From Pseudomonas capsici (lineage in GTDB: Bacteria; Pseudomonadota; Gammaproteobacteria; Pseudomonadales; Pseudomonadaceae), in assembly GCF_017165765.1 (NCBI RefSeq), contig NZ_JAFGZD010000002.1, positions 367,383 to 431,382 of the forward strand: a stretch of 64,000 nucleotides of DNA, in the 5' to 3' direction. Under the pieces are notes generated by a model. It ran no database searches and was not told the DNA's origin. It saw nothing but the letters and a program-made list of their open reading frames with translations. Positions 36,268-45,886 of the stretch are shown here, piece by piece. Each line of letters starts with the position of its first letter. Position 1 is the first letter of the stretch. The translations under genes and the position numbers were made by a program.

Positions 36268-38621
36268 TGAATCTTCGTAACAGCTTTCAGGCGCGCATTG
36301 CCTGCGTATTGATCGCTTTGCTGCTTATCGTGGTCAGCGCGGTGTACTTTGCCGTCAAGATTGCGACAGGCGATGCGGTTCGTACCCAGGCTCAGGCGCA
36401 ACTGGAAGTGGGCAGCCGGGTTTTTGAACGTCTGATCGAGCTGCGTGGCAAGCGCTTGCGCGATACGGTGCAATTACTCTCTGCCGATTTTGGCTTTCGC
36501 GACGCGGTAGCCAGCGAAGACTCATCGACCATCCGCTCGGTGTTGTTGAACCATGGCAGCCGTATCAATGCCAGCGACATGTTTCTGCTGGGCATGGACG
36601 GTACGGTGATCTCCAGTACCGAATCCAATGTGCCGGAGGGCTCGAAGTTCGTTTATGACCAGGCATTGCGCAATGCCAAGCGCAATAAACAGTCGGTCCT
36701 GATCGTTCCGGGTGGCGGCATACCGCACTTGCTGGTTGAAAGTACGGTTCTGGCTCCCTTGCCCATCGGACGTGTAGTGATGGGGTTTGCCATCGACAAC
36801 GATATCGCTCAGGAACTGCGTTCCCTCAGTGGCCTGGAGGTGTCGTTCCTGACCGTGGAAAACGGTCAGCCCGGAGAGTTGATCAGCACTCAGCCTGAGG
36901 CCTTGCGTCCTGGCATGGTCGAGTTGATGCGTAGCTTGGCCGAAGGTCAGATGCGTGTCACCGAGCAGTTGAACCAGAACTTTCTCAGCCAGTCACTGAT
37001 GCTGGCCAACACCGGCCAGGCCAGCGACGGGCAAGTGATTGCCTTGCTGCAAAGCCCACTGGACAAGGCCCTGCAGGCCTTTGCGCCACTGGATGAAAAA
37101 ATCTTCTGGATTTCCCTGGCCGCGCTGTTTGGCTCTTTGCTGGGTACGCTGGCGCTGGCACGCAGCGTCTCCACTCCGGTTCGGGAGCTTGCACTGGCTG
37201 CCCAGCGTATCGGTGACGGTGATTATGAAACGCCGGTGGTGATGAAGCGCAGTGACGAACTGGGCATGCTCGCAGACTCCATTAACACCATGCAGCAGGG
37301 GATCGCCGTACGTGAAGGGCAATTGGCGCACAACGCCTTGCATGATGCAGTGACCGGATTGCCTAACCGCGCACTGGTCATGGAGCGTCTGGGCAGTGCG
37401 ATTGCTGCGCAGCGCCCGGTTGCCCTGATGTACCTGGGCATCGAGAACATGGCATCGATCAACGACAGCAGCGGTGCCGAGGGTGTTGACCAATTGTTGC
37501 GCCAGGTCGGCCAGCAATTGCAGGATGCGCTGGGCTCCGGTGATACCGTGGCGCGTCTGGCCGCCGATGAGTTTCTGTTGTTGCTGGATCACACCACCAG
37601 CGATGGTGCTGTGGCCATGGGCGATACCCTGCAGCGCATACTCAGCGAACCGCATCGTGTGGATAACCAGGACGTTTCCCTTGAGTGCTGCATCGGTATC
37701 ACCACCTACCCGGAAAACGGCGATGCCCCCAAGGAACTGCTTAGCCGCGCGGCCATTGCCCGTAAGGATGCAGCGAATCTGCCGGGCCGCATGCAGATCT
37801 ATGAAGATGGTCGCGACCTTGCACACCAGCGCCAGATCAGCCTGATTCGCGACCTGCGCAAGGCTGCACAGAATGGCGAGTTGATGCTGCATTACCAGCC
37901 CAAGCTGGATATCAGCAAAGGCCATGTGCGTCAGGCCGAAGCCTTGTTGCGCTGGAGCCACCCGCAGTTCGGCAATGTATCGCCTGCCGAATTCATCGTG
38001 CTGGCCGAGCGTACCGGCAGCATCCAGTTGCTGACCAACTGGGTGATCGAAGAAGCCATGCGCCAGTTGGCCGAGTGGAACAAGCGCGGTCTGTTCATCC
38101 AGCTTTCGGTCAATGTTTCGGCCGACGACCTGCTCAGCGGCGATCTGGTCGGGCACGTTGTCAAACTGCTCAGCCTCTATGGTGTGCCGGCCGAGCAACT
38201 GATTTTCGAGATCACGGAAAGCGCCGTGATGAGCGAACCTGAAAAAGCCCTGATCGTGCTCCATCGTTTGCGCGAATGCGGTATCAGTCTTTCGGTGGAC
38301 GACTTCGGCACCGGCTACTCTTCATTGGCGCACCTCAAACGATTGCCGGTACAGGAGTTGAAGATCGACCAGTCATTTGTCCGCAACCTGGATGAAACCA
38401 GCGAGGACGCCGTGATCGTGCGTTCCACCATCGAGATGAGTCACAACCTGGGGCTCAAGGTGGTCGCTGAGGGTGTCGAGTATCAGCACAGCCTGGATTT
38501 GCTTGAGCGTTGGCACTGCGATACGGCTCAGGGCTACCTCATCAGTCGCCCTTTGACCGCCCCTGCGTTCGAGGCATGGATTGCCACGTCTCTGACCTCA
38601 CCCAGCCTGATGGTTAATTGA
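36267..38621 (+). CDS. Membrane c-di-GMP protein: dCache-HAMP-degenerate GGDEF-EAL
   Basis: A 784-residue signalling protein. Helix 1 lies at about 11-31, a large periplasmic dCache-like sensor at about 35-270, helix 2 at about 275-297, then HAMP, GGDEF (about 355-510) and EAL (about 525-775) domains. The GGDEF signature has decayed to RLAADEF, so cyclase activity is unlikely. The EAL domain keeps EALLRW, NVSADDL, EITESAV, DDFGTGYSSL with KIDQSFV and EGVE, so phosphodiesterase activity is expected. It sits between the cupredoxin and an outer-membrane protein gene, which suggests a periplasmic copper, redox or gas signal. That link is inference. Confidence 0.9.
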   Translation: MNLRNSFQARIACVLIALLLIVVSAVYFAVKIATGDAVRTQAQAQLEVGSRVFERLIELRGKRLRDTVQLLSADFGFRDAVASEDSSTIRSVLLNHGSRINASDMFLLGMDGTVISSTESNVPEGSKFVYDQALRNAKRNKQSVLIVPGGGIPHLLVESTVLAPLPIGRVVMGFAIDNDIAQELRSLSGLEVSFLTVENGQPGELISTQPEALRPGMVELMRSLAEGQMRVTEQLNQNFLSQSLMLANTGQASDGQVIALLQSPLDKALQAFAPLDEKIFWISLAALFGSLLGTLALARSVSTPVRELALAAQRIGDGDYETPVVMKRSDELGMLADSINTMQQGIAVREGQLAHNALHDAVTGLPNRALVMERLGSAIAAQRPVALMYLGIENMASINDSSGAEGVDQLLRQVGQQLQDALGSGDTVARLAADEFLLLLDHTTSDGAVAMGDTLQRILSEPHRVDNQDVSLECCIGITTYPENGDAPKELLSRAAIARKDAANLPGRMQIYEDGRDLAHQRQISLIRDLRKAAQNGELMLHYQPKLDISKGHVRQAEALLRWSHPQFGNVSPAEFIVLAERTGSIQLLTNWVIEEAMRQLAEWNKRGLFIQLSVNVSADDLLSGDLVGHVVKLLSLYGVPAEQLIFEITESAVMSEPEKALIVLHRLRECGISLSVDDFGTGYSSLAHLKRLPVQELKIDQSFVRNLDETSEDAVIVRSTIEMSHNLGLKVVAEGVEYQHSLDLLERWHCDTAQGYLISRPLTAPAFEAWIATSLTSPSLMVN

Positions 38622-38623
38622 CT

Positions 38624-39487
38624 ATGACCTACAGAAGTTCGTTGTTGTTGGGTTGCTTTCTGGGAGCTTTCTCATCCCTTTCCATGGCCGATAACGGTCG
38701 CCTGATCGCCACGGGCGGTGCCAGCAGCATAGAAGGGGCTGCGGGTGGCGGGATCACGCCATGGGCGGTGATTACCGGTTATGGCGAGCAGGGCGAGTGG
38801 GGCGCAAGTGCCTTTGCCACCCATGTCGATCTGCCCGACTACACCCTGGATGTGGCGGGTATGGCGGTGGCTTACGGCAACCGTGTCGAACTGTCCTATG
38901 CCCATCAGCGTTTCGATCTGGGCACCTTGCAGCACAAGTTGAGCCTGCCTGACGACAACCTGACCCAGGATGTTTTCGGGGTCAAAGTGCGGTTGTTCGG
39001 CGATCTGATCTACGATTCCCTGCCTCAGGTGTCGCTGGGGGTGCAGTACAAGCATCAGAACGACTTCCTCATCCCGAGCCTCATCGGCTCAAAGCGTGAT
39101 TCGGACGTCGAGGGCTACCTGACCGCCAGCCGCCTGTTCATGGGCGCAGCCTTTGGTTACAACCTGGTGGTCAACGGCGGCGTGCGTTACAGCCGTGCCA
39201 ACGAAACCGGTCTGCTGGGCTTTGGTGGCGACCGCCGCGACAGTCGCAGCGTTCTCAAGGAAGGTTCGGTGGCGGTGCTGTTCAATCCACGCTGGGCCAT
39301 GGGGGTTGAATACCGTGAGAAGCCGGACAACCTGTCATTTGCCGGCGAGAGCGATTGGGCAGACATCTTTGTCGGCTATTTCCCCAACAAGCACTTGTCC
39401 GTTGTCCTGGCCTACGCACGGCTGGGCGAAATCGCCACGCTGGATAACCAGAACGGCACTTATCTGTCTATTCAGGGGAGCTTCTGA
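38624..39487 (+). CDS. DUF3034 outer-membrane beta-barrel-like protein
   Basis: A 287-residue protein with a Sec signal peptide (about 1-21, SSLSMADNG) and alternating amphipathic strands ending in an aromatic residue (IQGSF), as expected for an outer-membrane barrel. It resembles the DUF3034 family: GGASSIEGAAGGGITPWAVI near the start and a repeated YAHQRFDLG-like strand pattern. Function is not known. The start is uncertain: ATG 38624 is chosen, but a TTG at 38618 overlapping the upstream stop is possible. The stop and the next start share TGATG, so the genes are coupled. Confidence 0.78.
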   Translation: MTYRSSLLLGCFLGAFSSLSMADNGRLIATGGASSIEGAAGGGITPWAVITGYGEQGEWGASAFATHVDLPDYTLDVAGMAVAYGNRVELSYAHQRFDLGTLQHKLSLPDDNLTQDVFGVKVRLFGDLIYDSLPQVSLGVQYKHQNDFLIPSLIGSKRDSDVEGYLTASRLFMGAAFGYNLVVNGGVRYSRANETGLLGFGGDRRDSRSVLKEGSVAVLFNPRWAMGVEYREKPDNLSFAGESDWADIFVGYFPNKHLSVVLAYARLGEIATLDNQNGTYLSIQGSF

Positions 39488-39909
39488 TGAGACATCTGCT
39501 GATGTGCCTGACGATTGTCTTGCTGGCAGGCTGCGCCCAGCAACCGCCCAGGGATGACAGTCTTTATCAGGATCTCGGGCAGCGTGCCGGTATCCAGCGC
39601 ATCGTCGAAGGCATGTTGATGAACGTTGCTCAGGATGATCGTATTGTCGAGCGCTTCAGGAGGGTCAATATCGTTTTGCTGCGCGACAGGCTGGTGGAAA
39701 AACTCTGTGTCGAAGCCGGAGGGCCTTGTGAATACAAAGGCGACAGCATGGCCGAATCCCACAAGGGCCAGAACCTGACCCGCAGCGATTTCAATGCGCT
39801 GGTAGAAAACCTCATCAAGTCCATGGATGCCGAGAACATCCCGGTGCCGGTGCAAAATCGTCTGATCGCCAGACTGGCACCGATGCGTGGCGAAGTAATC
39901 GAAAAATAA
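39487..39909 (+). CDS. Truncated haemoglobin (group 1) lipoprotein
   Basis: A 140-residue protein with a lipoprotein signal (LLAGCAQQ, Cys at residue 17) and a globin domain of the truncated group 1 type: LYQDLGQRAGIQRIVEGML, RFRRVNIVLLRDRLVEKLC and MAESHKGQNL, whose His is the likely proximal haem ligand. A haem globin fixed to the envelope is unusual, since most truncated haemoglobins are cytoplasmic. It is the last gene of the cupredoxin/GGDEF-EAL/DUF3034 operon and could buffer or sense O2 or NO. Haem binding is predicted, not shown. Confidence 0.82.
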   Translation: MRHLLMCLTIVLLAGCAQQPPRDDSLYQDLGQRAGIQRIVEGMLMNVAQDDRIVERFRRVNIVLLRDRLVEKLCVEAGGPCEYKGDSMAESHKGQNLTRSDFNALVENLIKSMDAENIPVPVQNRLIARLAPMRGEVIEK

Positions 39910-39925
39910 CCCTCTTTCTGGCATG

Positions 39926-39965
39926 TTCGCAATCAAGTCATTTACGTTGACGACTTGATTGCGAA
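39926..39965. terminator. Hairpin after the globin operon
   Basis: A perfect 14-bp inverted repeat (39926-39939 with 39952-39965, core GCAATCAAGTC) has a 12-nt loop and lies 17 bp after the globin stop. There is no T run, so it is a terminator-like or mRNA-end-protecting hairpin. Confidence 0.6.
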
Positions 39966-40411
39966 ACGGGCCTGCCCGATGTTCCTCTTCCGAATACTCT
40001 TTTCTTTGACTGTTTCTGTTAAAGCAGCGGTTCTGCTTTCATGAAGAAATATTAACTTGTGATTTTGTTTGTCTGATGCAATTCAATTGCCCTGTGGAAA
40101 CTGATGCGCCAAAGCCTTATGGAATTGAAATAAAGAAGTCCGCTATAAAAAATATTTCTTGATTCTTCGCAGATATGGTATTTCGTTCGAGCGCTCAAGA
40201 CGGGCTATCTCCCGTCCTCAGGCCATTGCGTTATAAGCAACTACCCGTCTGTGCATAACGCTTTTGTATCGAGTCAGTTACGAACTTATACAAGTCAGAT
40301 GAACTGCGCATCTTCAAAAAACAGCAGTGCCTATTCAAGTTTTTTGCTTTGGTCATCTGTCCGGATAATCAGGGCCGTTTTCAGTGTGTTTCTCATTCCC
40401 AGGAACGTTAT
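39966..40411. other. AT-rich intergenic region before the cupin gene
   Basis: A gap of 446 bp without a supported gene, clearly AT-richer than its surroundings at 40010-40180. It contains a 10-bp distant inverted repeat (AAGAAATATT near 40044 and AATATTTCTT near 40151) and a small GACGGG/CCCGTC hairpin near 40200. It probably carries the cupin promoter. No operator was recognised. Confidence 0.45.
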
Positions 40412-40942
40412 ATGTTGCAGAAGCAAAGCGTGCTGTTGAAAAGTGTTATCTCGCGTCAACTGGAACTGATTCGCGTAGTGGGCACAGGAGTCGCCATGGC
40501 GGCAGTGGTCATGCTCCCGCTGGGAACCGCCCACGCAGCGGCACCGGCTGCCGAGGTTGCGCAGCAGGGGATCAGGGCGTTCAAGTTGTGCACAGGCACC
40601 GATAACCGGGCTCATATCCAGGAAGGTACGGTCGATCAGAAGTTTCGTACCAACGTGGACATCATCCACTTCAAGGAAACGGCCCCTCATTCATCCTACG
40701 ACTGGCATCCCGCTCCCGAAGAGCAATACGTGATCACCCTGAGCGGCACGCTCGAGTTCTTCACTACCGGCGGCGAAACCTTTGTCTTGCGCCCGGGCGA
40801 TGTGCTGGTTGCCCAGGACACCACAGGCGAAGGGCACCGCTGGCAGATGGTCGGCGACGAGCCATGGCGCCGGGCTTATATCACCCTCAAACCCGGTGTA
40901 AAGACCGCGTTCGTGCCCAAGGCGGGTTCCAAGGGCTGCTGA
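40412..40942 (+). CDS. Periplasmic cupin-domain protein
   Basis: A 176-residue protein with a long signal sequence (about residues 1-43, hydrophobic GTGVAMAAVVMLPLGTAHA) and a single cupin domain at about 65-160. It has DWHPAPEEQYVITLSGTLEFFTTGG and LRPGDVLVAQDTTGEGHRW, where the His, Glu and second His fit metal ligands. The substrate is unknown. The start at 40412 is preceded by AGGAAC. It is convergent with the glucose dehydrogenase gene and shares a terminator with it. Confidence 0.8.
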   Translation: MLQKQSVLLKSVISRQLELIRVVGTGVAMAAVVMLPLGTAHAAAPAAEVAQQGIRAFKLCTGTDNRAHIQEGTVDQKFRTNVDIIHFKETAPHSSYDWHPAPEEQYVITLSGTLEFFTTGGETFVLRPGDVLVAQDTTGEGHRWQMVGDEPWRRAYITLKPGVKTAFVPKAGSKGC

Positions 40943-40962
40943 CCGGTCTGATCGCGCATGTA

Positions 40963-40998
40963 AAAAAGGCGGCTCTCCTCAGGGGAAGCCGCCTTTTT
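40963..40998. terminator. Bidirectional Rho-independent terminator
   Basis: AAAAAGGCGGCT at 40963-40974 pairs with AGCCGCCTTTTT at 40987-40998. The A run on one side and T run on the other make it active on both strands. It lies between the convergent cupin and gcd genes. Confidence 0.93.
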
Positions 40999-41014
40999 GT
41001 TACTGCACGAATTC

Positions 41015-43432
41015 TTACTTCGGCAGTTTGAACGCCATTACGTAGTCACCCTGTCTGGTCCCCAGAGAACCGTGACCACCGGCCACCACCAGCACGTATT
41101 GCTGGCCGTCCTTGCCGGTATACGTCATCGGAGTGGTCTGGGCACCTGCGGGCAGTCGCGCTTCCCACAACTGTTTGCCGTTACGGACGTCGTAGGCGCG
41201 CAGGTACTGATCCAGGGTGCCGCTCAGGAACGCCACGCCGCTGGCGGTGGTGAAAGTGCCGCCCAGGCTTGGAACGCCCATGGTCAGGGGAATCGGGACT
41301 GGCGAGCTGTCACGCACGGTGCCGTTCTTGTGCATCCAGATGGTCTGATGGTTGGTCAGGTCCACGGCTGCCACATAACCCCACGCCGGTGCCTGGCAAG
41401 GCAGGCCCATTGGTGAGAGCAACGCTTCGAGAATCACGCCATAGGGTGCGCCCTTGTTCGGTTGCACGCCTTCGGTTTCGCTCTTGCGACCCGGCCCGGC
41501 TTCAACCTCGGCAGCAGGCACCAGTTTCGAGCGGAACGCCATGTAGCTCGGGTTGACGAATGCGATCTGGCGAACCGGATCAACCGAGATACCGCCCCAG
41601 TCGAACACGCCGAAGTTACCCGGATAGACGATCGAGCCCTGCAGCGATGGCGGGGTGAACGGACCTTCGTAGCGCAAGGATTTGAAGTCGATCCGGCACA
41701 GCATCTGATCGAATGGCGTCACGCCCCACATGTCACGTTCCTTGAGGGGCGGTGGCATGAAGTTCAGGTCGGACTTGGGTTGCGTCGGCGAGGTGTAATC
41801 CCCTTCGACTGCGCCCTGAGGTACCGGCACTTCCCTGATCGGCACGATGGGCTGACCGTTGCTGCGGTCCAGCACATAGATACTGCCCTGTTTGGTCGAG
41901 GCCAGTACCGCCGGTTTGATGCCATCGGCGGTTTTCATGTCCATGAGGGTCGGTTGACCGCCCACATCCATATCCCACAGATCGTGATGGGTGAACTGGT
42001 AGTTCCAGCGCACCTTGCCGGTGGCGATATCCAGCGCTACCAGGCCTGCGCTGTATTTCTCCGAGGCTGGCGTGCGGTTACCGCCCCACTGGTCAGGCAT
42101 CTGATTGCCCATCGGCAGGTACAGCATGCCCAGCTTTTCATCGACGCTGAACATGGACCACATGTTTGGTGAGTTACGGGTGTAGGTCTTGCCTTCGGCG
42201 ATAGGGGTCGTATCGTCCGGATTGCCGCTGTCCCAGTTCCAGACCAGACGGCCGGTGTGAACGTCGTAGGCGCGGATGACGCCCGAAGGTTCGTCGATGG
42301 AAACGTTATCGGTGACATGGCCGCCGATCACCACCAGATCCCTGGTCACGGCCGGTGGCGACGTGGAGTAGTAACCGCCCGGTGCGAAGGTGCCGATATT
42401 GGCGCTCAGATCGATCGAGCCTTTGTTGCCGAAGTCCTCACACATCTTGCCGGTGTCGGCGTTCAGAGCGATCAGACGGGTGTCGGCGGTAGGCAGGAAG
42501 ATTCGGCGCGGGCAGGCATTGCTTGCAGTGCCTTCGGTGGCCGGTGTGGCCGGGCTTTGCGCAGGGCTGCTCGCGGCATAGGCAGCGTCATCGTGATACG
42601 AGACGCCACGGCAGGTCATGTGCGCCCAGCCTTTGAAGTTTTCTGCATTCTGGGTGCTGATCTTCGGATCGAAGCGCCAGATTTCCTTGCCGCTGTCCGG
42701 GTCCAGTGCGATCACCTGGCTGTGTGGCGTACACACGTACAACATGCCGTTGACCTTGAGCGGCGTGTTCTCGGCTGTGGTTTCTCCCGGATCGTTCGGC
42801 CCTGGAATGTCGCCGGTGCGATAGCTCCAGGCGGGCACCAGGGTATTGACGTTCTGCGGCGTGATCTGGGCCAGTGGCGAGTAGCGGTCGCCAAAGCCGG
42901 TACGACCATAGGACTGCCAGTCGCCATCGGGCATGGCAGGGGCGGTGTTGGTGGTGCCTGCGGTTTCGCGGTCCAGTTGTCCTTCGATGCGACCGGGATT
43001 TGTGAACTGGCTGGCCAGTGCGGTCAGGCCCGCCAGCACTACTGCGACCGTCAGGGCACCTGTTCCCAGGCGGGCAGGTTCGCCACGCAGCAGAGGCCGA
43101 CGAAACCATGGCAGCAGCAGGACGATACCCAGTGCGAACCAGAGTGCCAGACGTGGTACCAGTTGCCACCAGTCGAGGCCGACTTCCCACAAGGCCCAGA
43201 CCGTGCTCGCAAACAGCAGGAGTGCATACAGACCAAGCGCGGAGCGATGTCCCAGGATGAGCAATACGCCGGTCACCGTAAAGCCGATGCCTGCCAGCAA
43301 GTAGTAGAGCGAGCCATCCAGTTGCATCAGTCTGAGGCCGCCAACCAATAGGACCAGCCCCATCAGCACGATCAACAGACCGAGCAGTGTGGGTAACAGG
43401 CGATTTCTACTCAAAGCACCTTCAGTGCTCAT
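41015..43432 (-). CDS. gcd: Membrane-bound PQQ-dependent glucose dehydrogenase
   Basis: An 805-residue quinoprotein that oxidises glucose to gluconolactone in the periplasm and passes electrons to ubiquinone. Five N-terminal membrane helices (about 10-145) are followed by an eight-bladed PQQ propeller, with GDWQSYGRTGFGDRYSPLAQI near residue 177 and repeated W-motif strands. The size and the APAWGYVAAVDL and PLTMGVPSLGG segments fit Gcd. Quinate/shikimate dehydrogenase is the main alternative in the same family. The start at 43432 is chosen to match the family, against a 17-residue longer frame. Confidence 0.88.
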   Translation of the reverse strand: MSTEGALSRNRLLPTLLGLLIVLMGLVLLVGGLRLMQLDGSLYYLLAGIGFTVTGVLLILGHRSALGLYALLLFASTVWALWEVGLDWWQLVPRLALWFALGIVLLLPWFRRPLLRGEPARLGTGALTVAVVLAGLTALASQFTNPGRIEGQLDRETAGTTNTAPAMPDGDWQSYGRTGFGDRYSPLAQITPQNVNTLVPAWSYRTGDIPGPNDPGETTAENTPLKVNGMLYVCTPHSQVIALDPDSGKEIWRFDPKISTQNAENFKGWAHMTCRGVSYHDDAAYAASSPAQSPATPATEGTASNACPRRIFLPTADTRLIALNADTGKMCEDFGNKGSIDLSANIGTFAPGGYYSTSPPAVTRDLVVIGGHVTDNVSIDEPSGVIRAYDVHTGRLVWNWDSGNPDDTTPIAEGKTYTRNSPNMWSMFSVDEKLGMLYLPMGNQMPDQWGGNRTPASEKYSAGLVALDIATGKVRWNYQFTHHDLWDMDVGGQPTLMDMKTADGIKPAVLASTKQGSIYVLDRSNGQPIVPIREVPVPQGAVEGDYTSPTQPKSDLNFMPPPLKERDMWGVTPFDQMLCRIDFKSLRYEGPFTPPSLQGSIVYPGNFGVFDWGGISVDPVRQIAFVNPSYMAFRSKLVPAAEVEAGPGRKSETEGVQPNKGAPYGVILEALLSPMGLPCQAPAWGYVAAVDLTNHQTIWMHKNGTVRDSSPVPIPLTMGVPSLGGTFTTASGVAFLSGTLDQYLRAYDVRNGKQLWEARLPAGAQTTPMTYTGKDGQQYVLVVAGGHGSLGTRQGDYVMAFKLPK

Positions 43433-43778
43433 AATGCGAATCTCCGTGACGATTGAATGGTTTATTGACGCTGTTGTGCGCATTGCGCAGTGGCGTCATG
43501 TTTTTGAACGCTAGTTCTTGAAACGAATTTCCGACAGCCGATATCAACCATTGGTCAGAAAGCGGGCGTTGAGGCGTAGACCGCTGTGGCTGGAATTCGT
43601 GCATTGAAGTGGCGGTGACAGGGACTGCCCGATGGAGCGCAGCGTCAGGCCAGGGTGGAGAATGATAGGGAGCTAACTATTTTTTGACCAGCCACAAAAC
43701 TGACAGGCACTGTTGCGCCATTGGCAACAGTGCGCTCGCAAGCGCCTGCGCATTGCACGCAGACGCTTTTCAAGGCGA
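43433..43778. other. Gap between TonB receptor and gcd
   Basis: A gap of 346 bp between two minus-strand genes, with no supported gene. It holds the gcd promoter region and, near the receptor stop, a hairpin listed separately. No CRP-like or PQQ-related site was recognised. Confidence 0.45.
43707..43733 (-). terminator. Hairpin after the ZnuD-like gene
   Basis: GCACTGTTGC at 43707-43716 pairs perfectly with GCAACAGTGC at 43724-43733 around a 7-nt loop, 45 bp after the receptor stop. On the minus strand a short CAGTTTTG follows, a weak T run. It probably ends the receptor transcript. Confidence 0.6.
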
Positions 43779-45818
43779 TCAGAAAGTGGTGCGCAAACCG
43801 ACTTGCACGCTACGTCCCTGGGCTGGTGCGATATCCCGCAGGATCGAGCTGGCGTAGCGCACGGTCTGGTTGGTCAGGTTTTCGCCATTGACGAAAGCCA
43901 GCCATTGGCTGCCGCCCAGATCGAAGCGGTAACCGGCACTGGCACCCAGCGTGGTGTAACCGTCGGTCGTGGATTCGTTATCCGGGACTCGACGCTGAGC
44001 GCTGGCATGTTCGATATCGATGCGCGCCTGCCACTTGTCCAGCTCCCACAGCAGGCCACTGTTCAGGCGCAAGGGGGCAATACGCGGCAAGGCTTCGCCG
44101 GTATCCAGATTCGTGGCACGGGTGTAGTCACCGGACAGCTCCAGCGCCAGACTGCCGTAACGGTTTTCGCCCAGCTTCCAGTGATCCTGGGCCTCGAAAC
44201 CGCTGAAGCGTGCCCGAACGCCTGCGTAGTTGAATTCCGGGATACCGCTGGCATCGTCCTGTCCGTCGTCATCGACGGTGCGACCACTGCCCAGCAACCC
44301 GATGTAGTTGGAGAAGTGGCTGTAGAACACACCCGCGCTGCCTTTATGGATGCCGTTGTCGAAGCGCAGGGCCAGATCGCTGGAAACCGCTTTCTCTTTC
44401 GACAGGTCGGCATTGCCGCGCTCGTAAGTGCCAGTGGCTACGTGCGCGCCGTTGGCATACAGCTCATAGAAAGTGGGAGCACGCTCGGTGTAACCCAGTG
44501 TCGCTGCCAGGGACCAGACCGGTGTCAGGGTGTAGACCGCGCCCGACGACAGGCTGCCTGCCGTGAACTTGCTGGAGTTGTCGGCTGCGGCAAAGCGGTC
44601 CTTGCCCTGGGCATAGGGATCGACCGTGGTGTGTTCGATACGTCCGCCCAGGCTCAGCTTCAAGCGCTCGGTGGCTTGCAGTTCTTCAAGAATGAACAGC
44701 GCGCCAGCATCGGTGTCGGTCTGTGGCACGAAGGCTTCTTCACCCAGAGCAGAAAACTCGCTGCGGGTTATCTGGGCGCCCACTACACCATTGAGCGGTC
44801 CGATGGGTTGATGACGGGCTTCGATGCGCGCTTCGTAACCCTTGTTCTTGAAAGTGGTGCCGACTTCGCCGCCTTCGATCTCGCGGTGTTCATAGTCGGT
44901 GTAGCCCGCGTCGAGTTTGACCGACGTGAAAGGCCCGGAGAGATTGCGGATCTCGGAGGCGAAAGCGTAATGCTCCTGCTGCATGCGGATACGCACATCC
45001 TGCTCGGCGGGTGAGCCGTAGTTGGAGTCGTAGTTGCTGTACGACACGCCGGCATAGCCGTCGTCCCAGGTGTAGGAGCCGCCGACGGCACCGCCGTCCT
45101 GACGTCCATCGCTGTTGCTCAGGCGGTTCTTCTTGTCACCGTCTTCGCTGCCCTGGGCGCGCAGCTCGCTGGTACGGGCGTAGCCGGGGATGCGCAGGTC
45201 ATTGAACTCACGAGCGTTGGCATCGATGTGCAAGGCGAACTGACCGTTACCGGCCTCCAGTTTGCCGGCGCTGCTACGGGTCGTATCCGCTCCGCCATAG
45301 CGAAGCTCTCCGGCACCGTGAATGCCTTCGATGGCTTCGGTGGGGATGCGGTTATCGAAGGTGTTGACCACACCGCCGATGGCGCTGCCGCCATAGAGCA
45401 GGGCAGCCGGGCCTCGAACGATTTCGACACGCTCGACATTCACCGGGTCCAGCGGGACGGCGTGGTCGTAGGACAGGGACGAAGCATCCAGTGCGCCTAC
45501 GCCATTGCGCAGAATACGAATCCGGTCACCGTCCATGCCGCGAATGATCGGGCGGCTGGCTCCCGGGCCGAAATAAGACGAAGAAACCCCCGGCTGCCTG
45601 TTCAGGGTTTCACCCAGGCTGCCTTTCTGTTCGAGCGTCAGGGCATCGCCTTCCAGAACCGTGGTCGGCGTTGCCAGTTGGTCACTGCCCAGCGGGTTGG
45701 CTGTGATGACCTGAGGCTGCAGTTCAAGACTTTCAGCCGCATGGGCTGGCGCGGCGAGCAGGAGGGCGGTTGCCAGTGGCGTCAGGCGCCAGAGCAGGTT
45801 GCGGTGCATCGGTGACAT
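43779..45818 (-). CDS. znuD: TonB-dependent zinc receptor (ZnuD-like)
   Basis: A 679-residue outer-membrane TonB-dependent receptor. It has a signal peptide (1-27, APAHAAE), a plug domain at about 45-160 with LNRQPGVSSSYFGPGASRP and a 22-strand barrel ending in VGLRTTF. The segment TFYELYANGAHVATGTYERGN is characteristic of ZnuD-type receptors, which import zinc (and sometimes haem) under zinc limitation. A Zur-type palindrome lies 69 bp upstream, in agreement. AGGAAA precedes the ATG. The Zur-regulated PA0781 is the likely P. aeruginosa counterpart, from memory. Confidence 0.88.
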   Translation of the reverse strand: MSPMHRNLLWRLTPLATALLLAAPAHAAESLELQPQVITANPLGSDQLATPTTVLEGDALTLEQKGSLGETLNRQPGVSSSYFGPGASRPIIRGMDGDRIRILRNGVGALDASSLSYDHAVPLDPVNVERVEIVRGPAALLYGGSAIGGVVNTFDNRIPTEAIEGIHGAGELRYGGADTTRSSAGKLEAGNGQFALHIDANAREFNDLRIPGYARTSELRAQGSEDGDKKNRLSNSDGRQDGGAVGGSYTWDDGYAGVSYSNYDSNYGSPAEQDVRIRMQQEHYAFASEIRNLSGPFTSVKLDAGYTDYEHREIEGGEVGTTFKNKGYEARIEARHQPIGPLNGVVGAQITRSEFSALGEEAFVPQTDTDAGALFILEELQATERLKLSLGGRIEHTTVDPYAQGKDRFAAADNSSKFTAGSLSSGAVYTLTPVWSLAATLGYTERAPTFYELYANGAHVATGTYERGNADLSKEKAVSSDLALRFDNGIHKGSAGVFYSHFSNYIGLLGSGRTVDDDGQDDASGIPEFNYAGVRARFSGFEAQDHWKLGENRYGSLALELSGDYTRATNLDTGEALPRIAPLRLNSGLLWELDKWQARIDIEHASAQRRVPDNESTTDGYTTLGASAGYRFDLGGSQWLAFVNGENLTNQTVRYASSILRDIAPAQGRSVQVGLRTTF

Positions 45819-45886
45819 GGCGATTTCCTTGGCGGGGCGTGCAGCGGGGCCCCAGGTCGAGAGCGAGCGTGAAGGTGTAATTTATT

